64,000 nucleotides of DNA from Ochromonas danica (taxonomy: Eukaryota > Sar > Chrysophyceae > Chromulinales > Chromulinaceae): the NCBI GenBank assembly GCA_015146655.1, contig VKHL01000019.1, positions 218,809-282,808 of the forward strand, read 5' to 3'. A program made the position numbers and the translations under genes. The notes beneath the pieces were generated by a model. That model was given only the letters and a program-made list of their open reading frames with translations, was not told the DNA's origin and did no database searches. Below are positions 10,966 to 20,240 of this stretch, one piece after another. Every line of letters begins with the position of its first letter. Position 1 is the stretch's first letter.

Positions 10966-12765
10966 CTAAGCGCGGTAGTTCATTACAAAATGTTCTCGGA
11001 GACCATTATCACCTTTGGCAGCGCCGATCTCTTCGTATTCCTTCAACTCCTGATCAGTCAGCAAGCAGGAATCCAGCGTGGCCTCCAAGGCCTTACGAGT
11101 TGCTTCTCCTTCGCCTCCGAACTGCCCGATGAACACTATTTCTTGCCGCTTATCGCCAAATGGCCCTTCAAAGTCCGTGCTGATCTCATCCTCTAAGCCA
11201 GCAGGCCACTGGCTCTTGGGGATGTCAGCCCACCATCTGCCCAGAACGTTCAGCTCCAAGTACTGCCCCGCATGGGAGATGAAATACGCCGCCAGCTTGG
11301 ACGAGCCCATCCACACGAACCCTTTACTGCGCAAGAGAGCCTTTCTAGCCACTAACAAGGCCTCGTTATCGTTGATTTGAGGGAGAGACTGGTTGGCAGT
11401 ATCGCCCACTTGCTGCAGATCCTGCATGGAGACCTTCCCCAGGCCCTGCAGGAACAAAGTGAAGCGCACGGGATGGAAAGGGCGTCTTCGGCGATAGACA
11501 AACGAAGTGATGCCAAACCTCTTCTGTGCAGTTGTAATGTCACCATGATCGTGATCATGACTGTGCGAAGGATGGTCGCATTGGCTGCCATGGCAATCGT
11601 GATCGTGACTGTGGCTGTGGGAAGGATGATCACACTCGCCCTTATGGTCATGGTCATGACTATGAGAAGGATGATCACACTCGCCCTTATGGTCATGGTC
11701 ATGACTGTGAGAAGGATGATCACACTCACTCTTATGGCAATCATGATCATGGCTGTGACTGTGACTGTGGGCGAGATCTTCGTCGAGTTTAGCCGCCGCC
11801 TTGACCAGGTTGCGATGTTCATCCAGCACACCAAGATCTGCTGCACCTTTACCACCGAAACTTCCAACCAACGAGAGAGCATTAGCAACAGCTCCTCTAA
11901 CGCAAGTCGAGACCTGCGCTGTGGGGTTGATCGAGGCCACCACATTTCTCACCAACTCGACCTGCTCCTCGCCCTTCAGCAGGTCGATCTTGTTCACCAA
12001 GACTATATCAGCGCACTCCACCTGCTCGAGGAGCAGCTCAGTCACCATTCTCCGACTGTTTCCGTCGTTCTCGACGTCGACTCCGCTGTTCTCGCCGTAG
12101 GCCAGCTGGCTGTTGAAGGCGAAGTTCTGGTCGGTGCCGAAGAGCTCAAAGAACGCCTCGGCATCGATCAACGTGATCAAAGTGTCAAGCTTGACTTGGT
12201 CCAGCAGGGCCACTTTGTAGTCTTCCGCCTGCTGGAAGAGCTCGCGCACTCTCCGCGGCTCTGCGATGCCCGAGCACTCCACGACGATGTGGTCGTAGCG
12301 CTGGCCCTTGAGGTCGCTCAGGGAGACCAACTTGGACACCGAAGCGATCAAGTCCTCTGCTAGACTGCAGCACACACAGCCGTTCTGCAGCTCCATGGTG
12401 TCGATGCCGTCGTCGCCGTTCTGCTGCGAGCGAATCTGCTTGGCGTCCACGTTGACTGCCGCCATGTCGTTCACCACGAGGCCGAAGCGCAGGCCTTTCT
12501 TGTTGTTTAAGAGATGATTCAAAAAGGTCGTCTTCCCAGCACCCAGGAAGCCGGAGAGCACAGTGACGGGCATGGGCTTCTTGCCGCGTGCGAAGCCTTT
12601 GCTTTCTGCTGTTGAGGACATCAACAATGTTTGCATTAGCGATGGCCTGCGAAGCGCGTTCTTGCTCAGCTTCAACCCAAAGGTGGGGGACATCATAGCA
12701 GAAGAGAAGAGGAGGCAGAAGAGAAGGCAAGCGGTGTAGTGCAACACTGACGCTAACACTGACAT
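10966..12765 (-). CDS. CobW/COG0523 metal-chaperone GTPase with Cys/His-rich repeat insert and N-terminal targeting sequence
   Basis: Single exon, 599 aa. The N-terminus is a hydrophobic signal (LHYTACLLFCLLFSSA) followed by a Ser/Lys/Arg-rich stretch to about residue 62, suggesting secretory-route import into a complex plastid. The GTPase has Walker A GFLGAGKT at 72-79, the family's metal-binding CxCC (C130, C132, C133), and NKIDLL. Between the GTPase and C-terminal CobW domains lies a striking insert (about residues 330-410) of repeated ECDHPSHSHDHDHKG units, able to bind many metal ions. The C-terminal part includes FVYRRRRPFHPVRF and ends near residue 599. COG0523 proteins use GTP to hand zinc, cobalt or similar metals to target enzymes; His-rich inserts act as metal buffers in relatives. 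The exact metal cannot be read from sequence. It shares a 247-bp divergent promoter with the next gene. Confidence 0.88.
   Translation of the reverse strand: MSVLASVLHYTACLLFCLLFSSAMMSPTFGLKLSKNALRRPSLMQTLLMSSTAESKGFARGKKPMPVTVLSGFLGAGKTTFLNHLLNNKKGLRFGLVVNDMAAVNVDAKQIRSQQNGDDGIDTMELQNGCVCCSLAEDLIASVSKLVSLSDLKGQRYDHIVVECSGIAEPRRVRELFQQAEDYKVALLDQVKLDTLITLIDAEAFFELFGTDQNFAFNSQLAYGENSGVDVENDGNSRRMVTELLLEQVECADIVLVNKIDLLKGEEQVELVRNVVASINPTAQVSTCVRGAVANALSLVGSFGGKGAADLGVLDEHRNLVKAAAKLDEDLAHSHSHSHDHDCHKSECDHPSHSHDHDHKGECDHPSHSHDHDHKGECDHPSHSHSHDHDCHGSQCDHPSHSHDHDHGDITTAQKRFGITSFVYRRRRPFHPVRFTLFLQGLGKVSMQDLQQVGDTANQSLPQINDNEALLVARKALLRSKGFVWMGSSKLAAYFISHAGQYLELNVLGRWWADIPKSQWPAGLEDEISTDFEGPFGDKRQEIVFIGQFGGEGEATRKALEATLDSCLLTDQELKEYEEIGAAKGDNGLREHFVMNYRA
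11541..11775 (-). repeat. In-frame tandem repeat coding Cys/His/Asp units in the CobW gene
   Basis: The DNA contains near-identical units of about 45 bp (for example TGATCACACTCGCCCTTATG occurs twice on the plus strand, near 11630 and 11675) coding for ECDHPSHSHDHDHKG-like segments. The array keeps frame throughout, so copy number can vary without breaking the protein. Confidence 0.85.
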
Positions 12766-13012
12766 CTGACTCTCGAGCTGTTCTCAAAGCAATTCCACAG
12801 AATGACTTGTTGCCTTGCGAGGGAAGAAAAACCCGTTCTTTCTCCTTCTGCTCGATCAGACAAACTGTTTTTCATTCCCTTCCCTCATCACTCATCACTC
12901 ACTCATCAAATCAGTGTATTATAACACAGTCTACTGTACGTAGTCTACTATACATAGTCTACTATACTGTACTATAGACTAGTCTAGTGTGCAGTGACCA
13001 GCTATAGAAGAG
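12766..13012. promoter_or_regulatory. Divergent promoter region with 14-bp tandem repeats
   Basis: A 247-bp spacer between divergent start codons at 12765 and 13013. At 12927-12968 three 14-bp units follow each other (CAGTCTACTGTACG, TAGTCTACTATACA, TAGTCTACTATACT), and an inverted copy (ACTATAGACTAGTCTAG) follows. Regulatory meaning is inferred from position only. Confidence 0.5.
12927..12968. repeat. Three tandem 14-bp repeats
   Basis: Units CAGTCTACTGTACG, TAGTCTACTATACA and TAGTCTACTATACT occupy 12927-12940, 12941-12954 and 12955-12968. They contain the AGTCTAC motif seen in several other spacers. Confidence 0.85.
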
Positions 13013-14098
13013 ATGACACCTGAAGATCTGGCGTGTTATTATGGAGGAGATGAGAGCAAAGTGCCCTTCGAATATCTGGATCCCTGCTGTCAGCGAGAGA
13101 TCCTTTCCCAGCGCGCCTATCGCGAGGTCGGGCAGCAGCTGCGACGGACTGATCGCTCGCAGCAGCGCCTCGACGCCACGCGGAAGGTCTTCTCGGGGCA
13201 GGGCAGGCCTGCTGATGTCGATTGGCAGTGCGGCTGCTGTGCGATGAGTGAGGACTATCCGTCTCTGCGGAAGATGAAGGCAGAGCTGTCTGCTGCGTCT
13301 CCCCCTGCCGCACTGCTGGAGGAGCAGGAGGAGGAGGAGGAGGACTCAGACCTGGACCTCCTCGATCTCATGATTCCTCTGACTGAAGAAGAACAAGCGC
13401 GGCTGGATCGCGCGGCGCGAGAAGAGGAACGCCTCCGCTGGGCTCGTGACAGTTTTCTGCGGCTGGGCAGTCAGCTGGACGACTCGCTGCCGCACCTGCT
13501 GGTCCTCTGCCAGAGACTGCCAGACCTGCCGCTGCTCGTCCACGTCTACCAAGACGATCGCCTCAATGCCTTGGTGGACTGCGCGCTGGAGCGACTGGCT
13601 GTGCGCTGCCTGGGCACTCTCTTCCGCCGCCTCTCCTCCTCCTCCTCCTGCCTGACCACTGAGACCTCTGAGAGCTGTCCAGTGGAAATTGTTGAGGCGT
13701 TTAATCGCGCTCTGTTGGAGGACAGAAGCTGTCTTGTCGCTCTCCGCGGCGGGCAAGTGCGGGCAGTGCTCAGCAGAGACGAGCTGCGGGCACTGGGCGA
13801 CAGTGTGCCTCTCCTCGTGACTCATCTTGAGCGATGGATGGAGCGCGCACACGTCTTGGAAGTAGAATTACCGCAAGCGGTGCTGAACCCGAGAGTTCTC
13901 TTGGCCGCTGGTCTACAGCAAGAGGCTAAGGAGGAGGAGGAGGAGCGGTTCTGTGACGACCCAGACTGTATCAAGCGCTACCCACACGAACACGTGGGAG
14001 ATCGATCGCGGACAACCGCTGGTGCTGCTCCTTCTTTCTTATTGTCTCGACAGGCTGGAGACGAGGTCTTCATGAGTGGATTCAGACAGCGGATCTAG
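13013..14098 (+). CDS. Thioredoxin-fold-like protein without CxxC, with C-terminal Cys/His motif
   Basis: Single exon, 361 aa. Two Cys-containing segments lie at the N-terminus (LDPCCQRE, WQCGCCAM), then an acidic run (EEQEEEEEDSD) and a charged helix. Residues about 170-280 (LPLLVHVYQDDRLNALVDCA, LERLAVRCLGTLFRRL, CLVALRGGQVRAVLSRDEL) resemble the thioredoxin-like domain of phosducin-like/TXNDC9 proteins, in which the redox CxxC is also absent. The end carries FCDDPDCIKRYPHEHVG, a C-x4-C-x5-H-x-H pattern that could bind zinc. I do not recognise an exact family; a chaperone-cofactor role is only a guess from fold resemblance. Confidence 0.7.
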   Translation: MTPEDLACYYGGDESKVPFEYLDPCCQREILSQRAYREVGQQLRRTDRSQQRLDATRKVFSGQGRPADVDWQCGCCAMSEDYPSLRKMKAELSAASPPAALLEEQEEEEEDSDLDLLDLMIPLTEEEQARLDRAAREEERLRWARDSFLRLGSQLDDSLPHLLVLCQRLPDLPLLVHVYQDDRLNALVDCALERLAVRCLGTLFRRLSSSSSCLTTETSESCPVEIVEAFNRALLEDRSCLVALRGGQVRAVLSRDELRALGDSVPLLVTHLERWMERAHVLEVELPQAVLNPRVLLAAGLQQEAKEEEEERFCDDPDCIKRYPHEHVGDRSRTTAGAAPSFLLSRQAGDEVFMSGFRQRI

Positions 14099-14332
14099 CT
14101 GACATCAACTGTAGTGTAATACATTAACTGACTGTAGTCTAATTGTGTAATTGTCTAATTGTAGTCTAGCGGTAATAGTCTAATGACTAATTGTGGTTAT
14201 AGTCTACAGTAATAGTCTAGTGGTGGTAGTGGTAGTGATAATGGGGGAGGAGGAGGTACTTTATATACAGTAGTCTATCTCATTCATTTCTATTAGTGTG
14301 TGTAGTCTAATAGCGATGACCTCAATTTATCT
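14099..14332. other. Intergenic, rich in TAGTCTA motifs
   Basis: A 234-bp spacer between convergent stops. It contains about seven TAGTCTA copies (near 14133, 14162, 14177, 14199, 14213, 14269 and 14303) embedded in TAATTGT-rich sequence, but no strict tandem period. Confidence 0.6.
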
Positions 14333-16453
14333 TTAACCGAACCAATAGCTGAAACAATTGTCAGACGAAGAGGCGAGAGGACTGCAGCAAGGGAAGGTGG
14401 AGGAGGAGGAGGAGGGCAGCAGCGCTACCTCTTCTGCCTCCAACGCAGCCGCAGCCTCGCTATCGATGAGAGTTGTGCCATTGTAAACCCAACTCCTCCC
14501 ATTCGACTGGCTCAGAGGGAATGGGCAAGTCTGACAGTCCAACACTCGGAGAAGATATCCACGCATTCGATCCTCTTCATGTACCTCCTCCTCCTCCTCC
14601 TCCTCCTCCTCCTCCTCTCCTCGCAACAGATACATCTCGTGGCCTGCATTGGTTATGGTGAGACCAGGCGGGGTCTTTACGATCAGATGATGGCCGTTAG
14701 GTGCTGACAGTTTGAGGAAGCCATCGAGAGCGAGGCGCTGCACGACCACGTCGCCGTCCATGACGAGCGAAGACCTCCGCGACAGCCGCACCTCCGAGGC
14801 AGTTGGAAACCTTCTCCGCATTTCACAAAGAAACAGAGCGCATGATGGATGTATAACGATGCGCGGAGATAGTCGATTGGAAATGCCCAGTACTGTCACT
14901 ACCTCTTCTTCATCATCACTATCATTGTCATTGTCATTGTCACTATCATCGGGTATTTCAGCGCCAAGGCTGCGCAACATTCGCGCGAAAACTCGATATT
15001 GGTCGCTTTCAGCCGTGTAAGGCGATGCCGCGGGGACTCCTGAAGCTATGGAGGCTGCTGCATCCTTGGCATTGTTCTTGCAAGGACTGTAGCACAGCCA
15101 GGCAGGCACTGCGGTGTACCCCACCAACTCCTCCTCCTTCTCCTTCGACTCACCACACAACACCTTCGCGAAGTCCTGCATCATGCACTCTAGGCGTGTT
15201 GGCTTCTTGAACTCTTGGCGCTGGCTATCTTTATATTTCGGGTTGACGAACTCGGGCATGAGGCCTTGGCAGCGATCCAACGCTGCGAGGTAGTCAGCCA
15301 GACGAAAGAGCAGGTGATTCGTGTTTCCTGGGAAGGTTGATCTCCCTGTCACAGGATCATTTACATCGCCTTCTGGTGAAACCGTGGCTCTTAAAAGAGG
15401 GTCTAGTTGATTGTACTCGACGTTGACTGTGACGTGGCGACCATCTGAGTGAGTCAGTTTGGCCAGCGCGCCCATGGCCTGCTTGGCCACTCTGGGGACA
15501 GCCAACGAATTCATTGCCCACCCTCGATCAACAGAGACACCCAGCATAGCTGGAAGAGTGAAGAAGCACAGGCCGTTGGTGTCTTGGAAGAAGACGATGT
15601 GAGTGATGCCAGCCGCCTGCCAGCCGCGCGCAAGGCCCGAGGCGTGAAGCAAAGCGTGAACATCTCCATGCCCATGTGGCTTGACCTCGACCTCATACGG
15701 ACTTGAAAGAGCAATGCGGGCATCGTTGGAAGATAAGGCGGGCACCAGGCCTTGCTTGAGCAAAGTAACTTGGTCAGGGTGAAGGCCGAAGAAATGGTTT
15801 TGTCGAAGCAGTTCTTCAGTCTTCAAATGGGTGTCTGCAGAAACCATGATCGCTAAAGGCAAGCGCTTGCCAGGAAGGGCATATCGCTTCTCCATGGCGA
15901 GGATTTGGCTGGCATAGAGCTGCAGGTAAGAGGTGTGCGTCACAGTCTCGACGGGCAGCCCGATCTTGACGCCCGAGTAACCCAACCGCTCTCCTAGCCC
16001 TCCAGCGACAAGCACAAAGCCACAAGTACCTACGTAGGGCAGGCCGCACAGCTCGAAGCGGTCGAACTCGTCAGAGAAGGGCGTCAGAGTCACTCCCGCA
16101 GGAACCTCCGGCCGCCACCCAGCCAGAGGGTTGACACCTTCGCTAGACGCTTGAAGGAGACTACGAGCTCGATTCAGGTAACCATCAATGCCGCCTATTA
16201 CGGAGTTGTCGAGGTCTCGCAGCTGCTGCAAGAGCGCGGCCTTGCGGTGGTTGTTCACGCCCGGCGCATCCCAGCCGTCGAAGAGGTGGCGCTGACCCAT
16301 TTCGCACAGTCGACCAGCTAAACACCGATCCTCTTCGCTGAGTAAGCTCCAATTCCACTGTAGCAGCTCGGGCATCTGGGAAGTGGGAGAGTCTGCTGGC
16401 GTGGCGACCTCGTCCACAGCGAGTGCTGCAGCCACTGACCCCTGCGTGTCCAT
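14333..16453 (-). CDS. USP: UDP-sugar pyrophosphorylase
   Basis: Single exon, 706 aa from the ATG at 16453. The nucleotidyltransferase signature FVLVAGGLGERLGYSGVKIG lies near residue 147, followed by MVSADTHLKTEELL, the substrate loop KPHGHGDVHALL, ITHIVFFQDTNGL and VNVEYNQLDPLLRA. A left-handed helix-like C-terminal region contains acidic low-complexity inserts (DDSDNDNDNDSDDEEE and a long Glu run). The order and motifs fit the plant/protist UDP-sugar pyrophosphorylase, which makes UDP-glucose, -galactose, -xylose and -glucuronate from sugar-1-phosphates and UTP. No targeting peptide is obvious, so it is probably cytosolic. It ends 234 bp from the convergent neighbouring gene and has a divergent promoter with the coiled-coil gene. 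Confidence 0.9.
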   Translation of the reverse strand: MDTQGSVAAALAVDEVATPADSPTSQMPELLQWNWSLLSEEDRCLAGRLCEMGQRHLFDGWDAPGVNNHRKAALLQQLRDLDNSVIGGIDGYLNRARSLLQASSEGVNPLAGWRPEVPAGVTLTPFSDEFDRFELCGLPYVGTCGFVLVAGGLGERLGYSGVKIGLPVETVTHTSYLQLYASQILAMEKRYALPGKRLPLAIMVSADTHLKTEELLRQNHFFGLHPDQVTLLKQGLVPALSSNDARIALSSPYEVEVKPHGHGDVHALLHASGLARGWQAAGITHIVFFQDTNGLCFFTLPAMLGVSVDRGWAMNSLAVPRVAKQAMGALAKLTHSDGRHVTVNVEYNQLDPLLRATVSPEGDVNDPVTGRSTFPGNTNHLLFRLADYLAALDRCQGLMPEFVNPKYKDSQRQEFKKPTRLECMMQDFAKVLCGESKEKEEELVGYTAVPAWLCYSPCKNNAKDAAASIASGVPAASPYTAESDQYRVFARMLRSLGAEIPDDSDNDNDNDSDDEEEVVTVLGISNRLSPRIVIHPSCALFLCEMRRRFPTASEVRLSRRSSLVMDGDVVVQRLALDGFLKLSAPNGHHLIVKTPPGLTITNAGHEMYLLRGEEEEEEEEEEEVHEEDRMRGYLLRVLDCQTCPFPLSQSNGRSWVYNGTTLIDSEAAAALEAEEVALLPSSSSSTFPCCSPLASSSDNCFSYWFG

Positions 16454-16796
16454 CAGCACTGATCATCCAAGGGCAAGCAGTGAAATATCTGGGGAGACAG
16501 ATTGCTTACTTTAAGTGACTGAAATGTTCCACTCGCCGTTCTCAGAAGATCATGAATCCCCATCATTTTGATCGTTCGCAAATTCACTGATTGACATGAA
16601 CTATTATTGTGTTGCGCAGAGTGAGCTACTGTTCGCTATTATTGTTGTGTTGCGTAGTATCATTCTAGCGCAGGGAAGGCGCTGGAAAGAAACGGTGTTG
16701 TTTCGCTATTATCATCAATTACATCATTCGCATTGCATTATTCTACTACAGCTCAACTCTTTCATACGACTAGTCTAGCTAGATAACTTGTTATCA
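16454..16796. promoter_or_regulatory. Divergent promoter region (UDP-sugar pyrophosphorylase / coiled-coil gene)
   Basis: A 343-bp spacer between start codons at 16453 and 16797. It carries two similar segments with CTATTATTGT and GTTGCG (16601-16616 and 16636-16654). No gene seen; promoter function inferred from arrangement. Confidence 0.4.
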
Positions 16797-19714
16797 ATGG
16801 CGAGGAGAGGAGTAGGGACGGAGATCTACGTCGAGGAGATGACTAAAGTGGAGCAGGAGATTTTACTAATTCAGCACGAGCTGTCCGATGCGCAGAAACT
16901 CAACGACGAACTGACCAAGAAGATCGAGCGAAAGGTCAGCCTCTCGCTGCTTCTTGTAATCGCTTATGACCTGAAAGAGTTGTCGCGGTTGATAGGATCA
17001 CGATTTGCTGGCGAAGGACGAGAAGCTGCGCGTCTTGAAGGAAAAGAATGCCGCCGAGCTGGAGCAGCTCACCTTGGTAGGCTCCCAACCTCTCGCTCTT
17101 CTCGTCTCGCCTCTGATCGACCGCGGTCATATGTAGGAGAGCCGGGCGGAGAAGGAGAAGAGTGCTCATGAGGTGGCTGTGCGAGAGGGAGAAGTGCGGC
17201 TGCTCACTGTAGCTCGCCAGCGCCTTCACGACCTCTGCGAGGAGAACGACCACCTCGTGGAGGCTATTGCGTGTCTTGAGGAGGAAATAAGAAAAGACAG
17301 TGAAAAGCATGGTGAGATTTGATACTGTTTAATCCCTGCCAGAGACATGTTGATGTGGTGACTGTGTATGACTATGTATGACTGTGTCTGACTGTGTCTG
17401 ACGTGTGAATGTGTCTATTAGCTCTCGCCATGCACGAGATGAACAAAAGCATGCTCAGTCTGCGACATCAGATGGAAATCAAGCTTCGGAGGGAACTGGT
17501 CAGTTGAATGGACCCTAACCTAACCTAACCCTAACCTAACCCTAACCTGTCTGACTACAGACTGGCCTAGATATTTCCTTCCAAAAGGAAGCTTTCAGTG
17601 CTCTCCACGAGAGACAGAAGAAGGCGATGTTTGAGAACGCCAAGCTCAAGGATGAAGTGGCTCTACAAGGAGTTGGTAATGAGGAATATCTCTGTACTTG
17701 ACTTGCCGACTGGCTGCTGACTTGCTATGGAATGGAAATTGTGCTTATTAGGCATTGCAAACCTCTCTGCGCGACTAGCGAAGCAGAAGATCCTCTACGA
17801 CAAGTGCCATCACCATCTGCAATATCTCAATAACAAGGTAACTCTAACTCTGCCGCTGTGCTGTCCCCTCTGTTAGCTTTGACACAGTTAGTGGTGGCTG
17901 TGTGATAGTCACGAGATCTCCGCGAGACGTTAGCGGGAATAGCGATCGAGAAAAATGCTTTGATAAAGCAGAAAGAGTGAGTGTTGATCTATTCGCAGCT
18001 GCTGTGTGGTGATTTAACGTCTCTTGCGATGTCAACCTGTCCAGGCAATACGAAGAAGAGATGGAGGACATGAGAAAGAGGAAGGAGGAGATCGTTAAGA
18101 TGCTCCTGGAGCAGCAATTCGAGCAACAAGAGAGTGAGCAGCAGGGAAGAAAGCGGTCGTTGCAGCAGGAGCGATCGCTCTTCTCACATCGAATTCTGCC
18201 GGACGACAGCTTGGCGATATCGCAGCGTATTTCTGCTCTATACGAGACGACCACTGGGCGCATCGAGGAGATTCGGAGCTCCCTTATCGATTCAACTTGC
18301 AATTTCCATGGCGTGTCTGAGAGGCAGCGCAGGTCTCATCAGGACTTGCTATCCCAGAGCATCTCTGCGAGCACTGAGCGACTAATGGAACAAGCTAGCC
18401 GCTATTGCGAGTTGCTGGACAATTTACACCGCGCGCAAGCCGTGCATCGGCTTTGGAGGAGAAGATTTCGCTTTTTACAAGATGCGCTGTTAGAGTTGCG
18501 CCCGACCAACGAAGAGGAAGGAAAAGGCAGGTTTGATCCTGGCTTGTTCGCTCTCTATGATATGGTCAAGAGCTTGCACGACCGAATCAATGATGCTCGT
18601 CAAGACGAAGCAGTCATGGCTAATAGAGAGGGAGGAGAGGACGAAAGCGCTGGGACTGGAAGAGATTGGGATGACATAAGCTTGGACTCCAATAAGAGTG
18701 AGTTAATGAACAATCTCGACCACAAAGTGCCTGTATTGCATTGGGACGATCTGGTGGGTCAAGATGAAGACCTGCAACACCTTCTAGATGGGATGCGAGG
18801 CACAGAATCGAATCTCACATCGACTATGCACAGCATCGCTGCGAAAGAGTTTGTGAACAAATTCTTTCTTGCTCGGAGAGGAAATCTCCCTCGAAGGGCT
18901 CCCAGCGCTGGGGGGCGCGGAGAAGAAGAGAAAGACCAAAACATGCTGGTATGGGCGTTGCTCAAGGTAAACGAATGCTTCATTTATTCTTATCGATAAC
19001 TCTAACTCTGCGTTGTGGTAATCTCAACAGATTTTTGTTGCTTGGCACTGTCCGCCGGATTTGTCCAAGCCAGAAGAAGAGCTGGATGAGGCAGAATTTC
19101 AGAGTGGCCACATGTCACTGAACGAGCAAGCCGAAGAGTGGGCTCATCAGCATGGAGATGAAGCTATATGGAATTCGGATGTCTTTTCATTGAGTGGGGA
19201 AATGGACAAAGAAGCCGAACTCCAAGGAACAGGAGAAAGTAAGCCATGGCTGCAGCGCCAATCTTCGCATCAACCTAATGTGTTCGCAGACCAATTAAAG
19301 CAGCTGCAGTTGACAGCTCCTGTCCATGCTGCTACAAAGTATAAAGTGAGCGAGAATGATCGGGTTTTGGAGAAGATGAAGAATAACTCTGACAGTCGAA
19401 GGCATTTGCAAGATGAAATAGGTCCTCCGCTTGTCATCCGCGCAACAAATCGCCATTTCTTACCTTCTCTCTCTTTGGAGGCAATTCCTCAGAAAGCCAT
19501 TGGGAAAAGCTATAGTGAAGCACATCTCCAACTGGGCTTTCCTCTTAGTGCTAAAGCTGCTGCTTCTCCCGGGAAACTGTCTGCGGTGGCGAGCGACCCG
19601 CTTTTTCGGAAGGGCAAAACATTGCGTAAATCCTCGAGTAACATGACTATGAAGCCATTGACAGCACCAAACATGCTCCGTTCTCTACAGATCCGTAACA
19701 ACAAGCTAAAATAA
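16797..19714 (+). CDS. Nine-exon coiled-coil protein, possibly axonemal or basal-body
   Basis: Exons 16797-16934, 16996-17076, 17137-17311, 17422-17498, 17561-17675, 17752-17837, 17909-17976, 18045-18966 and 19031-19714 join in frame to give 781 aa. The first 290 residues are almost continuous coiled coil (VEQEILLIQHELSDAQKLND, LRHQMEIKLRREL, FQKEAFSALHERQKKAMFEN, KDEVALQGVGIANLSARLAK). The segment with SFQKEAF and LKDEVALQGVGI reminds me of DUF4515-type ciliary coiled-coil proteins (BBOF1/CFAP157), but I cannot confirm this. The C-terminal half is helical then disordered. Its proximity to IFT27 fits a ciliary role but does not prove it. Introns are 60-110 nt; intron 3 contains 10-bp tandem repeats and intron 4 consists mostly of telomere-like repeats. 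Confidence 0.75.
17361..17402 (+). repeat. 10-bp tandem repeats inside an intron
   Basis: Four units of period 10 (ACTGTGTATG, ACTATGTATG, ACTGTGTCTG, ACTGTGTCTG) lie in intron 3 of the coiled-coil gene and explain why this intron is 110 nt when its neighbours are 60-76 nt. Confidence 0.85.
17513..17548 (+). repeat. Interstitial telomere-like repeat within an intron
   Basis: Units CCCTAA, CCTAA, CCTAA, CCCTAA, CCTAA, CCCTAA, CC follow each other. They mix the exact complement of the chromosome-end hexamer TTAGGG with a pentamer variant and fill more than half of the 62-nt intron 17499-17560. The orientation is opposite to that of the terminal array. Confidence 0.95.
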
Positions 19715-20240
19715 TATAATAATAACCGTAATTGTATGAGGGTATTTTGTGTGGTAGGAAAAGGCCAAGAAGTATATCACCAATTAGATTGAGATGTCCG
19801 GTTAATGCATATAGACCAGGCTTCCTATCTTCCCAGGTATCCTGCGCACAACAGATCCTGCAGGTCCTGCTGTGTGCAAGCAGTTTGGGTGAGAGGGAAG
19901 ACTTTCAAACCCTGTTTTTGCACTTTTTGCCCATGGTTGCACTTGCAGCTGCGAAGTGCGTTCCTAGGTGACGCAAGAGGGCGTTGCAGCCGCGATCTTC
20001 AGTCTCCTGTGCAACGGCCACCCCCGCTGCCGCTGTCGTCACCCTCTCTCGCTCTCTCTTTGCCACTCTCTCTGTCTCTCTCACTCACCCAGCACTCATC
20101 GCTCTCTCTCTCTCTCTCGCTGCTGACTCACCCCGCTGGGCTGACATCTGACATCCCAACAACAGAATCAATCATTCAAGCACGGCTGACCATTGACATA
20201 AACAGAAAGGAGATTAATTGTCTCCCTATTCAATTCTGCT
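19715..20240. other. Intergenic with CT-rich low complexity
   Basis: A 526-bp spacer between two plus-strand genes. Short open frames exist but show no family resemblance. A pyrimidine-rich tract (CTCTCT/CTGTCTCT, about 20040-20128) lies 110-200 bp upstream of the next ATG and may be promoter or simple repeat. Confidence 0.5.

Noticed and set aside
11377-12363. A 328-codon open frame antisense to the CobW gene
   Set aside because: It mirrors the real gene's codon bias and the His/Asp repeats; its protein is low complexity without family resemblance, while the minus strand encodes a clear CobW GTPase.
14580-14640. A (CTC)n microsatellite as a non-coding repeat
   Set aside because: It is in frame within UDP-sugar pyrophosphorylase on the minus strand and codes a Glu run.
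20040-20128. Coding reading of the CT-rich tract before the gene at 20241
   Set aside because: The open frames come from Ser/Leu/Pro codons in a simple CTCTCT repeat and have no plausible start or conservation.
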